The notes: a model not told the origin generated them from the letters alone. Shown: positions 47,354-58,729, numbered from the stretch's first letter. The stretch: DNA of 64,000 nucleotides from Actinostola sp. cb2023 (GCA_033675265.1 JAUJYZ010001267.1:186001-250000), one strand, 5' to 3'. A program made the numbers and translations.

Positions 47354-49064
47354 GACACCTCCACCAGTGATCAAGTAATTGTGAACATTGCACAAAGATC
47401 TGGAAAAGTAGTAAATTGGCTGGGAATTAAATCACTTGGAGAAGACCCCCCCCTTGCAGTAATCTATGGTCATATGGCTCTAATGACAAAGTTGTACCAC
47501 TTCGACCAGGTTATGATGCTCGATTACTTGTAAATGCTCAAGAGAAATCAGTTGAGGTTTCATGCAATATAATAAGTTCTGCTAACCCTACCTTTGGTCC
47601 TATCTTTCAATGTGAGGTTATTTCTAATGGGAATAAGTTATTCACAACCCAAGAAGTTAAATCAACTACAGCTGTAAGGAATATATTCATTTTGTTTTTA
47701 ATTGAGGACTATAAAAAGAAAATTTCAGGGTATGAATTTTTTGGCTTCACCAGACCAGATGTGATAAAACAGCTCCAGGGAACTGTTGGCAGGAAGCGAA
47801 AGTCAACTGACAACACTCTATCTGCTACTCCAGAATCCAGCAGTAAGACAAAGAAAAAGTGTGCTCTGCAATATCCCCTGCTAGATAAAATAGCAAAAAC
47901 AAAGACTAGAAATGCCGGACCAACCGGGTCTTTGCAGCTACAGGCCAGAGCAGAACGAAATGCCCTAATACATGAAACAGTCAAGTTTACGTCATTTGAT
48001 GATGTGAAAAGCTATGTAACCAATCTGTGCCAAAATGAACCCGGCCTAGTAACTAGTGCAATTGAGGAGAGTGGTTCATACTTAGATGAGATTGTTTCGA
48101 CATTAGAGATCACTGGTCCAAGGCATGTGAGTCTTCACAACTCTGCTGAGTTTTTGCTTGGAAAGACACATCTGTCACAGCGAGAATACGCCGCAGCCAG
48201 AAAAGCGCTTAAGAAAGCTAATGTCCATCTAACTCCCTATGCTGATGTTGTCAAGTATACGTCAGAATTAGAAGTTGGTCCAATTCATTCTAAAAAAAAA
48301 CACTGTGTTGATTTCCAGTGGGCAGGGCTTGACTGTATGTGTTCTACAACTGAATTTGTAGACACAATGCAGAGGGTAATATCCACTGAAGCTCTGTTTA
48401 ATAAGTTTGAATTCCCCACTCAAGAGCAGCAGGCTAGGTTGTTTGTACATTTGCAGAATGCAAGTCCTCAATTGTACAGTAAATTGGATCCCTATAAGCG
48501 TACCTTATTCCTTAGAGAAACAGGGGGCAATTTCAGAGGCAGTGCTCACCAACCTACTGAGCAAATGTCATTCAACATCTTTAATTTAACGAAGTTAATA
48601 AACTCCCCTTATGGTCAATTTCCCACAGCTATATGGAGGGGTCCTGAGAGTAGGAAGTTCCTTAAAGCTCATATGAGGGGCCATTATGATGCTGTGACAT
48701 CAACTGTACACAATGGGTTAACTATCACATTGATTGATGGTACCATCGAGACATTCAATGTCATTGTATTTCTTATAACTGACCTTGGACATCTGAAAGA
48801 ATCCCTTGGCAAATGCCAATGTACAGCAGTGTTTGGTTGCTATTGGTGCAAAAAGAAGATACATGATTGGGACAACAGGCATCTGACTTTCTCACCACTT
48901 CAGAAGATGTCAGAAATAATAGAGTCAGGCAAAGAGGCTGAGCGAGTGCTTGGAGAGGAACCCAACAAGTCATCCACAGCATACACAAGATTCCAACAAT
49001 CTCATTTTGGCCAGACGGTAAGTTATTATATTCATATATTATTATTATTATTATTATTATTCAT

Positions 49065-49281
49065 ACAGCAATATGCAGAAATTCTAATCCTTTTGACTAC
49101 AATACACATATATCAAAGACCTACTTAAAACCATGGGATGGCTACACTGATATTTTTTTCATAAAGCCTTGCTGGCAGACAACTAGAAAAAAATATCAGT
49201 GTAGCCATCCCATAATTTTAAGTACGTTTTTGATATATGTGTATTTTAGTCAAAAGGATCAGAATTTCTGCATATTGCTGT
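49065..49281. mobile_element. 217-bp fold-back MITE in gene D intron
   Basis: The arm from ACAGCAATATGCAGAAATTC to GGCTACACTGATATTTTT is mirrored by AAAATATCAGTGTAGCC to GAATTTCTGCATATTGCTGT, about 90 bp each, with a loop of roughly 35 bp. It begins about 45 bp after the donor at 49018. Confidence 0.9.
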
Positions 49282-50902
49282 ATTTTATTATATATATATT
49301 ATTATTATTATTATATATACGCTTATAGAATAGTTTATAATTATTTAGATTTTCTCACTTCAAATGTATTTGTAATAAATATTGTAGTATAGAGGGCCAC
49401 AAGTTTATTATCATTGCTATTTTATAGTGTTACCATCAGTGAACAGAGTCCTTATTATTAATATCACCAGTTAATAATATTTTTTTATTGATTCAACCAT
49501 ATCATACTTTTACTTAATAGATCATTGCAGGACATTATATTGTAATAATATTTTTTTTTTAATGTGTACATGTACATAATGTTGGAATGCTCATGGAATA
49601 TTGTTCCCATACAGGGCTTGCCTCTGTTCACTGGATTTAGTGAGAGCTGCCTTCTCCCATGTGGTCTACATCTCATTTTAGCAGTACACAGATACTTGTG
49701 GAGGATGTTTTTTGAAATTGTGTCAAAAAAGGGACAAGAGTCTGCAATCCCTGCTGCACTTAGGTCAATAAGCTGTGGATATCTTGCATACCAGATTGAA
49801 AGTTACCAGAAAAGGTGAGGATTAAAAAGTAAATAGGTGTTTCTATGACTATTGTACAATCATGTTACTTGATGTATTACTAAATGATGCACTGTATTGC
49901 AGTAAGAACAAGTACTATGATGGAAGGTGTCACCTTGAAAATGACTGGTAATGACTGCAAGCTGCTCGAGAGAAACTGCAAAAAACTTGTCCATCACTTC
50001 TTGAAGGTACAAATGGTTCTAAAAGATGGTACTGTATCTTTTGTTGTGAAATTGTAAATAATATTTTAATGTGATCTTATTTCCTCTTCGATTTGTTTTG
50101 TAGGATACAGAGACCTGGGAAAATACAAGTTTCCTGAAGCTGAGACAACTTCACTATTTGTATGATAAGTTTGATGATCTTGCCAGGTTAGTATAGTCGG
50201 TTAGTATATATAATAATATTGTATAGTCTGTGTTTAGACCAAAGAGATTTATTTTAATAAAGCTATAATTTCATGAATATATTTGACAACAACACTCAAT
50301 GTCAATCATATAGTATGTAGTTATAATCATTAGCATTTGATTCAGAGACTCATTGGATAACATACATAAACATGTATGTTTATACAAAGGGGATTATAAA
50401 ATACCTAAGATAAAATAACTAATATATGTACATACTTTAGGGTTGTGCGTGATCACAATACCACAGCTGCCAGAGTCAACTCATTTCAGGCCAGATCAGA
50501 AAACTTTTTTCAAAAGATGAAGCAGTATGGGCCTGCACAATGTACAGCAAACTCCCATATCTACATATTCTAAGGGATCACATTCATGTACAACTGCAAT
50601 TTTGGTTTGAAATGTTGGGTTGGGGCTATGGTTATTTTTCATGTGTTGCATCAGAACACCTCAACAAGGTAGTCAAGACAATGGAGTGGATCAGCACCAA
50701 TCAAGATGACAAGAGGTTTGTTACCATCACGAGGATGCTTCGCACTCAGCATTTCTACTACCCGGAGAATGTGTTTACAGTATCCCGGAATGTAACATGT
50801 TCTGCATGTAATCAACAGGGACACACAAAGAAGAATAAGGCTTGTCCTATGCATCCATCCCAACCCACAGTTCAGTTTGATGAATCTGATAATGAGAGTT
50901 GA

Positions 50903-51190
50903 ATCCTACATGTACACTGTATAACATAATTAATTACCTTCAGCATGTATATTTGTAAGCACAGATCCTTATAATCAAGTTTTGTATACCGTACAATCCC
51001 AAGTATAGTCCCCACAATTAAAATAACAAAGCCCCTCATTACAAATTAAACCACAACCTCTTTTAGGTTGAACATAAAAATTAAACCACAACCTCTTTTA
51101 GGTTGAACAGAGAACAAAGCCGGGAAGAAATGCAAATCATAGTATTATGAATTCTTGAAAAATGTGATATCTAAATTCCTCTCAAGTCTT
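50903..51190. other. Non-coding interval between gene D and a MITE
   Basis: Contains a short direct repeat of ACCACAACCTCTTTTAGGTT (51050-51069 and 51082-51101). No gene is seen. Confidence 0.5.
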
Positions 51191-51455
51191 TAGAGTACAA
51201 ACACTAAAATAAACCGTTAAAATGTTGTACTAATTAGTACTAAATAGCAATGATTAAACAATGTAAATATCACTATTGATATTTTAGGAGTGATTGCAAT
51301 AAACCTGTGAAATACAATTTAGATGTTAGTGTGTTAAACAGTCAAATAGTCACAATACTAGTGTCTATTAGTCTACTAACTGTTTCACAGGTTTATTGCA
51401 ATCACTCTACTAAATAGTACAATTTATTTTGCACGACTTAAGTGTTTGTACTCTA
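51191..51455. mobile_element. MITE within a MITE, convergent spacer of genes D and E
   Basis: The outer ends are TAGAGTACAAACACT and AGTGTTTGTACTCTA. A second perfect inverted repeat, GAGTGATTGCAATAAACCTG with its complement, spans 51298-51407. Both sets resemble the 4314 MITE ends (AGAGTGCAAACACT). Confidence 0.8.
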
Positions 51456-51516
51456 TGACTCAGCCTTCAAAGTATTTTCAATATCTAATTTGCTATTAAA
51501 AGAGTCATTGTACCAT

Positions 51517-52515
51517 TTATATTAACTCTAGGTCCACTTCAGGAATGGCAACATCATGAGTCATAATGCCACATTTGTTAAATGCTGCATTCCAAAATTT
51601 GAACTGCATCTCTCCTTGCTGTAGGGTTGAATGTTCCTTATGGAATTTTAGAGAAACCTTACGAGCATATTTAATCATGCCTGAAAACAACATCACTGAC
51701 CTAGATATTATTTTCACAGGTCTCCTTACTTTATAGCAGCAGCGTTGAGCAGTGAAATTTAGTTCTCTGTCCAACCTGATGAGATCTCTTGAGGGATTCA
51801 ATGTGTCTCTTACAACAGCAATGATATTAAACACATTTTCACGAATGACTAGTCTCTCCCCTTGAGCCACACAATCACACAATGAGTAGATAAAGTTATA
51901 TCCACGGGTAACATTCAATGTTCCTTCTCCTTTGAATTCTGGGAATTCTAATTTCCCTCCATTAACTTCAATGGTATTTAAAGCAAATTCATTTGGCAAA
52001 ATATAATCTTCATCAGGGTTGGAACCACCATAGGGCACTAAACATTTCATATTGGGCCCTTCTTTCTCCAATGCAAAGACTAACTGACCCTTACTGAGGG
52101 GATTAACCCCTTGCAAATCGTCCAAACTAAACAAACGATCCTCTACAACGACGTAAAAGGGAATGATGACCGTAAAATCACCAGAAGGAAATCTCTTTAC
52201 CAGCTTATCGGTTCCAAACACTTGGCTGAGTCGACTGATGGTCTCTATCTCGAAGGTTGGCGGTGTTGCCTGCTTTATTTCCTCCTTGTGGAATCTTGAA
52301 GCAATAGACTTCACAAAAACAAGGCGAGCAACCTCCATTGCAACGACCTTTTCTCTAGGATTTTCTAGAGTAACCCTCGAAACATTACTATCTTTTAACT
52401 TCTTGATAAATTTTAACTCAAAATTTCGCACTTGAGCACGGTAAAACTCACGAAGTTGTTGAGAAGAAGGGCAAAATTCAAGATCGTTACCGAGTGGCGA
52501 ACCTTCGGCCGCCAT
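51517..52515 (-). CDS. Gene E: intact single-exon protein of 332 residues, function unknown
   Basis: One uninterrupted frame from ATG (MAAEGSPLGNDLEFCPSSQQ) to TAA, convergent with gene D. No signal peptide or membrane segment is evident. The protein is mixed and soluble-looking, with an early helical region (EFYRAQVRNFELKFIKKL), a Gly/Pro middle (VPYGGSNPDEDY, FKGEGTLNVTRGYNF) and a basic C-terminal part (CCYKVRRPVKIISR). I do not recognise a family. An intact intronless frame in a region of decayed genes suggests either recent insertion, a transposon accessory gene, or a functional host gene. The ATG is followed by a long open frame and has no better alternative downstream. Confidence 0.65.
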   Translation of the reverse strand: MAAEGSPLGNDLEFCPSSQQLREFYRAQVRNFELKFIKKLKDSNVSRVTLENPREKVVAMEVARLVFVKSIASRFHKEEIKQATPPTFEIETISRLSQVFGTDKLVKRFPSGDFTVIIPFYVVVEDRLFSLDDLQGVNPLSKGQLVFALEKEGPNMKCLVPYGGSNPDEDYILPNEFALNTIEVNGGKLEFPEFKGEGTLNVTRGYNFIYSLCDCVAQGERLVIRENVFNIIAVVRDTLNPSRDLIRLDRELNFTAQRCCYKVRRPVKIISRSVMLFSGMIKYARKVSLKFHKEHSTLQQGEMQFKFWNAAFNKCGIMTHDVAIPEVDLELI

Positions 52516-53591
52516 ATTGAATACAGCAAGTGCGCCTGCGCATAACGTTATCCGCTGTTCAAAGTGTACTGGAGCCTGCAGAACGCTTGCAATGGCTTCT
52601 GGTCTAGCATGATTCTCACCCTATACACCGAATTCACAATGGCGTATTTTTAATTTGGCGATACGATACGTTTCTGGTACAAATGATCACTGTCATCTAA
52701 AATAGTACCTGGAAATAAACATTCTTGGAAAGCTTCTTTGCTGTAGACAAAATATCATCGGAGTTATGACAGATCATAAATAGAGAGTTTTGTATGTATT
52801 TTTCAAGTGAGCCCTAAGTCCTAAAAAGCCTCGTTTTGGTGAAATTTCACAATTTCAAATGTTCATATATTCTCAAGGATTTTATTTGGTTTCAAAACAC
52901 TCACATAGTATTTAGATAATCTCATTATATCACATATTTTTTGGCTTTTATGCAAATTAGAAGCGGCCATCATGATGAATTCGGTCTATACTTTTATGTC
53001 TGGACCTCCGACACCTTATTTGCGATGCATTATGAGTTGAATATTGCACTTGTTATGACAACTGCAGCATGCCTTCAGCATTCTTAAAATAGAATCCATC
53101 ATTTTTGAGTTGCATGTATTCATATAGATAAATTAATCAATAAATATATGAGATAGAACTTCGTCATCTTGTTTGTTATTCCTGGTATTTAAATTAGCGC
53201 GGGATGGCGCGGGATATATGCGCGTGTCCGAGGGTCTTTGTGCTAATGTGGGCATTTCACGCATGCTCAGACAAAATGCCCATGTGCTACAACAAAGTGT
53301 TCTTTAATTATCAGACTGATGTTGTGAAGACATTTTTAAGAATCACATATCTTTTGAAGTCTTTCTAAGAGCTCATTCCTGAGACCATTCGAAAATCCAA
53401 CGGTCAAACGAATATTCAATGACGTCACGGTCCACTGATTAAATTTATTATTACTTATTTTTATTATTATTATTCTACGTTTGGGCTACCTGTGTTCCTG
53501 CCAAATGTGAAATCGCGGAATGTGATTGGTCAAATAAAACAACCATGATGCTTTGCTACTGCTCTCGAAAAACAACGCAGTGGCAATCAAC
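52516..53591. other. Gap between gene E start and MBD-like exon
   Basis: This interval should contain the gene E promoter (upstream of 52515 on the minus strand) and that of the MBD-like exon. ATG-rich motifs and two GCGCGGGATGGCGCGGGAT-like repeats at 53198-53216 are visible. No exon or repeat with clear borders is seen. Confidence 0.35.
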
Positions 53592-53701
53592 ATGGAAGGA
53601 AAAACTGGTCCACAAAGCTGGTCCACAATTTTACCGGAAGGCTGCAAACAAAAGATCGTGGAAAGGAAAGTTGGTGATCGAAAGGACGTGTACTACTTCA
53701 G
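53592..53701 (+). CDS. MBD-like first exon (partial gene)
   Basis: ATG at 53592 opens a frame containing QSWSTILPEGCKQKIVERKV and GDRKDVYYFR. It ends at a GGTAGCT donor (53702). LPxGW-like, xRxxG and DVYY match the first half of a methyl-CpG-binding domain; the Trp of LPEGW is Cys here. The rest of the domain would be on a downstream exon, which I did not find before the Harbinger remnant. It could be a host gene broken by that element, or a transposon-carried MBD. Confidence 0.5.
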
Positions 53702-53738
53702 GTAGCTAGATATGCTATTCGAATAAATAGGCCACAAG

Positions 53739-54197
53739 GTGATAATCAGAGAATGTACTACTACCGTGACCGAGGCTGTAACTTCATTAATTGGCAGGTT
53801 ATTGCTGATTGTGATGTTTTTTTTTATGTATGGTCAGGCAGGGTTCCATGGATATTTAACTGATTCAGGAAGCTTTGGGATGATGCCGCGCATAGGCCAT
53901 AACCGTATTCTTAATATTCTGAGGAACACGTTTTTACTGGCGGAGGGCTATCCACTTTTTGTCCCATTTTCGAGGAACGGTGGACGGCAGCTTACTATGC
54001 CAATGCTGATGTACAATCGATTACTGTCTCGCTATCGGGTGCTTATAGAACATCGTATTCACGACTTCAAAATTTACCGATGTATCTCAGGCCGCTTCAG
54101 ACAGAGGCGTTGGAGAGTGTGTGATGTGGCTAACTTAGTAGTGGCGCTCACTAATCGCCGAAGACGTACCATTGCAAATATCCGTGATAGTATTTAA
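53739..54197 (+). pseudogene. PIF/Harbinger-type DDE transposase, C-terminal remnant
   Basis: YNRLLSRYRVLIEHRIHDFK followed by IYRCISGRF and RRWRVCDVANLVVALTNR matches the conserved C-terminal block of DDE_Tnp_4 transposases, with the third acidic residue in IEHRI. HGYLTDSGSFG and EGYPLFVPF precede it. An upstream piece in another frame (FINWQVIADCD) corresponds to the first-Asp region, so at least one frameshift is present. The helix-turn-helix N-terminus is absent. Confidence 0.65.
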
Positions 54198-54654
54198 ATG
54201 AAACCACTGTGTATCATCAAGTTTTTTTTTTGTGCTAGGTGTTTATTAGTCTCCCTTGCATCCATTCTTAGTTCCGGGTCCACTCTCCTTTGCTGTAAAT
54301 AATCGCGCGACAGCTGGTACTAGATGCTAAAAACAAGTCGGTTTTCAAAGTTTTTAATTTCATGAACAAAGGCTTTTGTTTACTATTTTTACTATTATTA
54401 TTACTATGTATTTACCTCCATGCAGAAATAATTCGATGTGATATACTGTGATATACTGATCAGCACGAGTTTGCTAGCTGGAAAAGGCATATTCAAAAAC
54501 TTTCTTAACACCCGTTTATTTAGAATAAATGCTAAATAAAGTACTTTCCCCATATTCTCTTCTCCCAAAACTAACCTAAAATATTGTGGCCCTGGTATTT
54601 ATAGCAAAACGTAAATAAACGAGGTTAATGATTAAAGAACAATTTTATTTTTTT
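54198..54654. other. AT-rich spacer, no gene seen
   Basis: Between the Harbinger remnant and the LTR element I see no coding region or bordered repeat. Confidence 0.5.
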
Positions 54655-54827
54655 TAAATATATTGGGATGCCTGTGTCATGGACCAATTAGAACCAATTA
54701 GAACTATGATGTCATAAAGCGTGCGATGTATTTAAATAACTTCGTTAAGTACAGTAAAGATGTAAGTCTTGTAATACCAAATACGTTTCCCGCTTGTTCG
54801 CTAAACATCTAATGGTATTCAAGACAC

Positions 54828-54845
54828 TGGTGCCGAAACCCGGGA
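54828..54845 (+). other. tRNA-Phe primer-binding site
   Basis: TGGTGCCGAAACCCGGGA starts one base after the left LTR. It is complementary to the 3' end (plus CCA) of metazoan tRNA-Phe, whose acceptor stem begins GCCGAAA. Confidence 0.75.
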
Positions 54846-54853
54846 CTGAAAGC

Positions 54854-55654
54854 ATGTCCGAGGAAGAGAACAGGCAGGAGTTGAAGAATGCTAGGACTGT
54901 TTGCAGGGACCAATGCAAACGAGATATCAACACAGCCACGATAATGATGGAAAGCAAAACTCCAAATCTGATCAAGCTGGAAGCTCAGTTGAAGCGGCTT
55001 ACAAGAGCAACAGAAGAACTAACTAAACTGGATATGAGTGTAGCCATGACCTTCAGTGAACAAGAGTCAATCGAAACAGTGGTCGAAGCAGCTCTTCAAT
55101 TCAGCGACGAAATCTGGAACAGTGCTTCCAAGATTATAAAATTCCTTGAAGAAAAGAAAAGTGATCGTAAACTTCTGGTAGGGCAGTTACTATCCAGATC
55201 TCATGCAAATGTAGTACATATACACCTCAACACAGATCGCCTTGTAGAAATAATAGCTGATGGAATACAAAAGGAAACCAAGGCAAATGATACTGCTCGA
55301 TTTGGCCTATTAACAGAGAACAATATATATACTAATTTTCTATTCGATGCTCCAAAGCCCACAAGAATACGGAAACATGAAGAAGAAATGGGAGACCTCC
55401 AAAGCGAGCTGATACTCCCTAAACAAGATGACATCCAGCAACAAGATGAAAACATTCTAACAGAAATGTCAGAAATCTGCGCCAATGGAATTGTCCTGAA
55501 ACATGAAAGCGAGCATCGGACCAATATGGATGGAAAAGTATCCAATGTACAGTTACATGACAAGCAATGCAAAGAGGAAGTGTTTATTGCAGTTCATGGG
55601 AGCGTGCCATCAGTACTATCGGCAATTGAAAAGGAAGTTCCACACCAACTATAA
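54854..55654 (+). CDS. Gag-like ORF of the short LTR element
   Basis: An open frame of 266 codons begins MSEEENRQELKNART at the first ATG after the primer site. It is highly charged and helical (LEAQLKRLTRATEELTKLD; IIKFLEEKK), like the N-terminal helical part of BEL/Pao-type Gag proteins. There is no zinc knuckle and no pol-like sequence. It would form capsid-like assemblies if expressed. Assignment rests on position between LTRs and composition, not on a diagnostic motif. Confidence 0.55.
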   Translation: MSEEENRQELKNARTVCRDQCKRDINTATIMMESKTPNLIKLEAQLKRLTRATEELTKLDMSVAMTFSEQESIETVVEAALQFSDEIWNSASKIIKFLEEKKSDRKLLVGQLLSRSHANVVHIHLNTDRLVEIIADGIQKETKANDTARFGLLTENNIYTNFLFDAPKPTRIRKHEEEMGDLQSELILPKQDDIQQQDENILTEMSEICANGIVLKHESEHRTNMDGKVSNVQLHDKQCKEEVFIAVHGSVPSVLSAIEKEVPHQL

Positions 55655-56409
55655 AAGAGTACTGCATTCGGGAAGAAGAAGAAAAGCGACCACGCACAGA
55701 AGAACGCACAAGACGTTCACAAAGATGAAAGACAGATTTTCAAACAACCATACCATCGCCTTCAAGTCCGAAGAGAGAACCCCTTGGTGGGGAGGTTTTT
55801 TCAAAATTTTTTTTTTTTTTTTTTTTGAAAAATTGTTTAAAGATAAAAATGATAGGAAGGATACTGATCAGCCAATGAAGCTAATATCTCAATACTGTAC
55901 TCAGAAACTGAAGTACCGGTATATTGCCTTTAATTACCGTATTCAAAAAGATTGTGATTCAGACATGAAAGACCTTTCGCCGCCCGGGAAAGTGTCGTAA
56001 ATATATTGGGATGCCTGTTTCATGGACCAATTAGAACCAATTAGAACTATGATGTCATAAAGCGTGCGATGTAATTAACAGATAGCACTTCGTTAAGTAC
56101 AGTAAAGATGTAAGTCTTGTAATACCAAATACGTTTCCCGCCTGTTCTCTAAACATCTAATGGTATTCAAGACAGCGTATATCAGTATATGCTATGAATG
56201 CGGAGACAGCGTTTAATTCATGCCTCTCGATACGCGATATATTGGAGATCTTATACTTAGTGTAATTTACATACAAATTTATGCCATTTGTATTTGTGAA
56301 AAACAAAGGATACGAAAGATCTCTAACTTTCAACTATTTCATACAGAATTTGACCCAAGCTGGTCAATCTATACCAAAATGTGGACCAACATTTCTCTCG
56401 ATGCTATGG

Positions 56410-58030
56410 AACAAGTCCTCCAAACCTTGATGTAAAGGCAGTGAAACTGCATCAGGAAAGATGCATGGCCCCATCAATTTATGATGTCATTGATATGTGC
56501 TCTGAATTAGATTAGAGGTAGGTTATTATAAATCATGTGTGCTGTATTCAGTCTCGATTGTAATGGTTTCAGCTTGCTGTATTAACCTCAAACTACATGT
56601 TATACATGCAGCATAAGAATTATGCTGTCAACTTCCTGGACCAGAGCGCAAAATTCAAAGTTGCACGTCCGAACTTTGCTGCAAAATTGGCAGAAAAATG
56701 TATGTTGAGGGCACGAATATTGAAGAAGATGGACCATCCCTCTTCAGTCACTGTTGCTGAGGACGGCATTGTTTAAGATTTTTTAGTCCAAGGATTACCA
56801 TGAGATTCCTGGAATTGCTGATGGCATTTACCCTGAGCCGGTGGCATTATTACAGTATTTACATTTCAAAAAGGTAACTATGCCCTTACTACATTTAAAT
56901 ATTGCAATGATAGAGAGCCTGTATTATATCAAACAATAAATAAAGATTGTGTTAGTCACTCGGCAAGTGGTTCGTTAGTTCGTTAGTTCGTTACTAACGA
57001 AAAACAATAAATGTATTGAGTAATTGCTTAATTTTTTTAAATAAAAAATCCCCTATAACTCGTAAAACCATTGTTTTTCTCGGTGGCTCCATATCCTATT
57101 TAATAAACACATAAAAGTCCATCTCTCCAAGAAATGTGGTGCTTTTAACCGAAAGTGCACAATTTTTTCACATAACTGCTTGACTACTAGGCAATGTTTT
57201 AGACCCAAGAGCAAGGTACATGTACTATAATGTGACTGTACATAACAATATGACAGATTGTTTTGCTTCATACAGCTTTGTTTAATTCAGGGTTTCCACG
57301 GTCAGGGAAAAGTCAGGGAATTCTCTATTCTCTATACAATGTAGCTTAGATATATATAATGTAGTTTAGATAGCTTAGATAGCATTTAAACAGGGAAGAC
57401 CCATTTTTCAACATGGATCTGTTTAATAAATCGTTAATATTATTATTATTTTCAATGTCAGGGAAAAATGAAAAGTCAGCTGTAAGCCTTCACAAAATCA
57501 GTTTGAATTCGGTGATAAGGATGTAGTATAATGGGTGGCTTTTAAACAAATTGTGAGCAATTGCGATGAGCACTCAAGCACTGCAGGATATCATAGTACA
57601 ACAAAGTGTAAAGTGTTGTCAGTAATGGTTCTTGGTCAGGGAAAAGTCAGGGAATTTAGTTTTCAAGATGATATTGCTATTTTAAAAAAATGCATAAAAG
57701 TTTTGCTTAGATATTTGTTTTGTCTATAGCCCCTTACATTTGAAGATGAAGTAGCAGCACCTATGATGCCAACAGTATTTACAGATCAAGCACCAGCCAC
57801 ATCCAATAAGGAATGTTCAAAGTTTCTCTTGGCTGTTTTGCAGACAGTGTTCAATTATGACTCTTTCAGGCCTCTTTAATAGGATTGATGCTAGTATACA
57901 AGGGAAGTCTATAATATAAGTCTAATAAAATCCTTAACCGATATTTTACCAGCCATTTTATCAGTTGGTGTGACTTTGGTGATCTCTCCAACTAGAGCAC
58001 TCATTCAAGATCAGCTTCTTCAAAGGAAGA
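56410..58030 (+). pseudogene. RecQ-like helicase gene fragments
   Basis: Exon-like pieces: 56611-56775 (HKNYAVNFLDQSAKF and ARPNFAAKLAEKC), about 56790-56873 (KDYHEIPGIADGIYPEPVAL), and 57731-57880 (FLLAVLQTVFNYDSFRP). Near 57961, SVGVTLVISPTRALIQDQL follows. The last two match the YxxFRPxQ (Q-motif) region and motif Ia of RecQ-family 3'-5' DNA helicases. The Walker A segment between them is missing or scrambled, and stops follow FRP and EDGIV. Upstream exons are unrecognised. It is a broken gene. Whether host RecQ or transposon-borne cannot be told. Confidence 0.5.
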
Positions 58031-58195
58031 ATAAGCTTACTTTTAACTTATGTTGCTTACCGAGCTCCTTCAAACTAGCTTCCATCTGTTGTTTAAGAAT
58101 GGGGATTCTTCCTTTCACCCCCTGCACTTTCTTACGTTCCTCCCGTCCAGCATACAATTCCCTGCTGCTTCTACCAACCCAAACAGGAATCTTAA

Positions 58196-58729
58196 AGTGC
58201 TACTTGGACGAAAATCGATCGAAGTTTAATTTAGCTGAAACTTCACTGAAATAATCTCAAAGAGCCATACAATTACTGGTTAATGTGTTTTCTCAAAATT
58301 CCTATGGGAAGTATTACATTTTTATAAATCTTTAGAAGTGTCAGTGAGGTCATCTACGCAACCCTAACAATCAACACAGCTTCGCTCCATACATTTCTTT
58401 GTGTTTAGTTTCTTGAATTATTTTATTTCTATGAAGCTAAAAGTTTATTTGTGCTTAGGATTAATTGTCTGACCAGTTGTCTTCAATGCAGAGCTGTTAT
58501 CTGAACAAAACGTTGAGATATTGTGACTCACAAAATACAAGAATTGTTGAGTAGATGACGTCACTGACACCTCTAAAGATTCATAAAAATATAGTACTTC
58601 CATCTGGAATATCGAAAAAAGATTTTAACTAGTTATTATTAGACCCTTGAATAATTATTTAATGAAGTTTCAGCTAAATTAAATTTCGATTGATTTTCGT
58701 CCAAGTAATAATAAGTAATAAGTAGCACT
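58196..58729. mobile_element. 534-bp TTAA MITE
   Basis: It is flanked by TTAA at 58192-58195 and 58730-58733. The left end AGTGCTACTTGGACGAAAAT and the right end are inverted, with an extra ATAATAAGTAATA stretch near the right tip. The interior shares TTTAGCTGAAACTTCACTGA and CTCCATACATTTCTTTG with the 33251 element. It interrupts the region just after the RecQ-like fragment. Confidence 0.85.

Larger units (their letters stand above)
46709..50902 (+). pseudogene. Gene D: transposase-like gene with duplicated N-terminal domain and C-terminal zinc knuckle
   Basis: The first open block (46709-47056, no ATG) contains WTRLVSLGE and IRPGYKAER, then FKC and TTPTQAANNF. A second, diverged copy follows a microsatellite (about 47370-47690: LRPGYDARLL, IFQCEVI, KSTTAVRNIF). 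It leads into SGYEFFGFTRPDVIKQL, then a long exon to 49017 with DLGHLKESLG and CYWCKKK. Further exons: 49615-49814 (LHLILAVHRYLWRMF), 49903-50006, 50104-50186 and 50441-50902. The end has EHLNKVVKTMEW and the zinc knuckle CSACNQQGHTKKNKACP. Frameshifts near 47455, 49940 and 50535 make this copy defective. Its layout recalls the middle of gene B. I infer a transposase-derived family but cannot name it. The N-terminal repeat ending in SGYEFFGF is only faintly FYRC-like. Confidence 0.5.
54655..56174 (+). mobile_element. Short LTR retroelement with gag-like ORF only
   Basis: Direct repeats at 54655-54826 and 55993-56174 share GATGCCTG and GGACCAATTAGAACC, then ATGATGTCATAAAGCGTGCG and GTATTCAAGACA. 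A primer-binding site follows the left LTR, and GGGAAAG, a weak polypurine tract, precedes the right one. Only about 1.17 kb lies between them, with one gag-like frame and no protease, RT or integrase. The element is non-autonomous. The left LTR lacks the first few bases present in the right one (TGTCG). Confidence 0.8.

Noticed and set aside
46709..47760. Confident FYRC domain call in gene D
   Set aside because: Only the SGYEFFGFTRPDVI end is reminiscent. The rest of the block does not match well enough to name.
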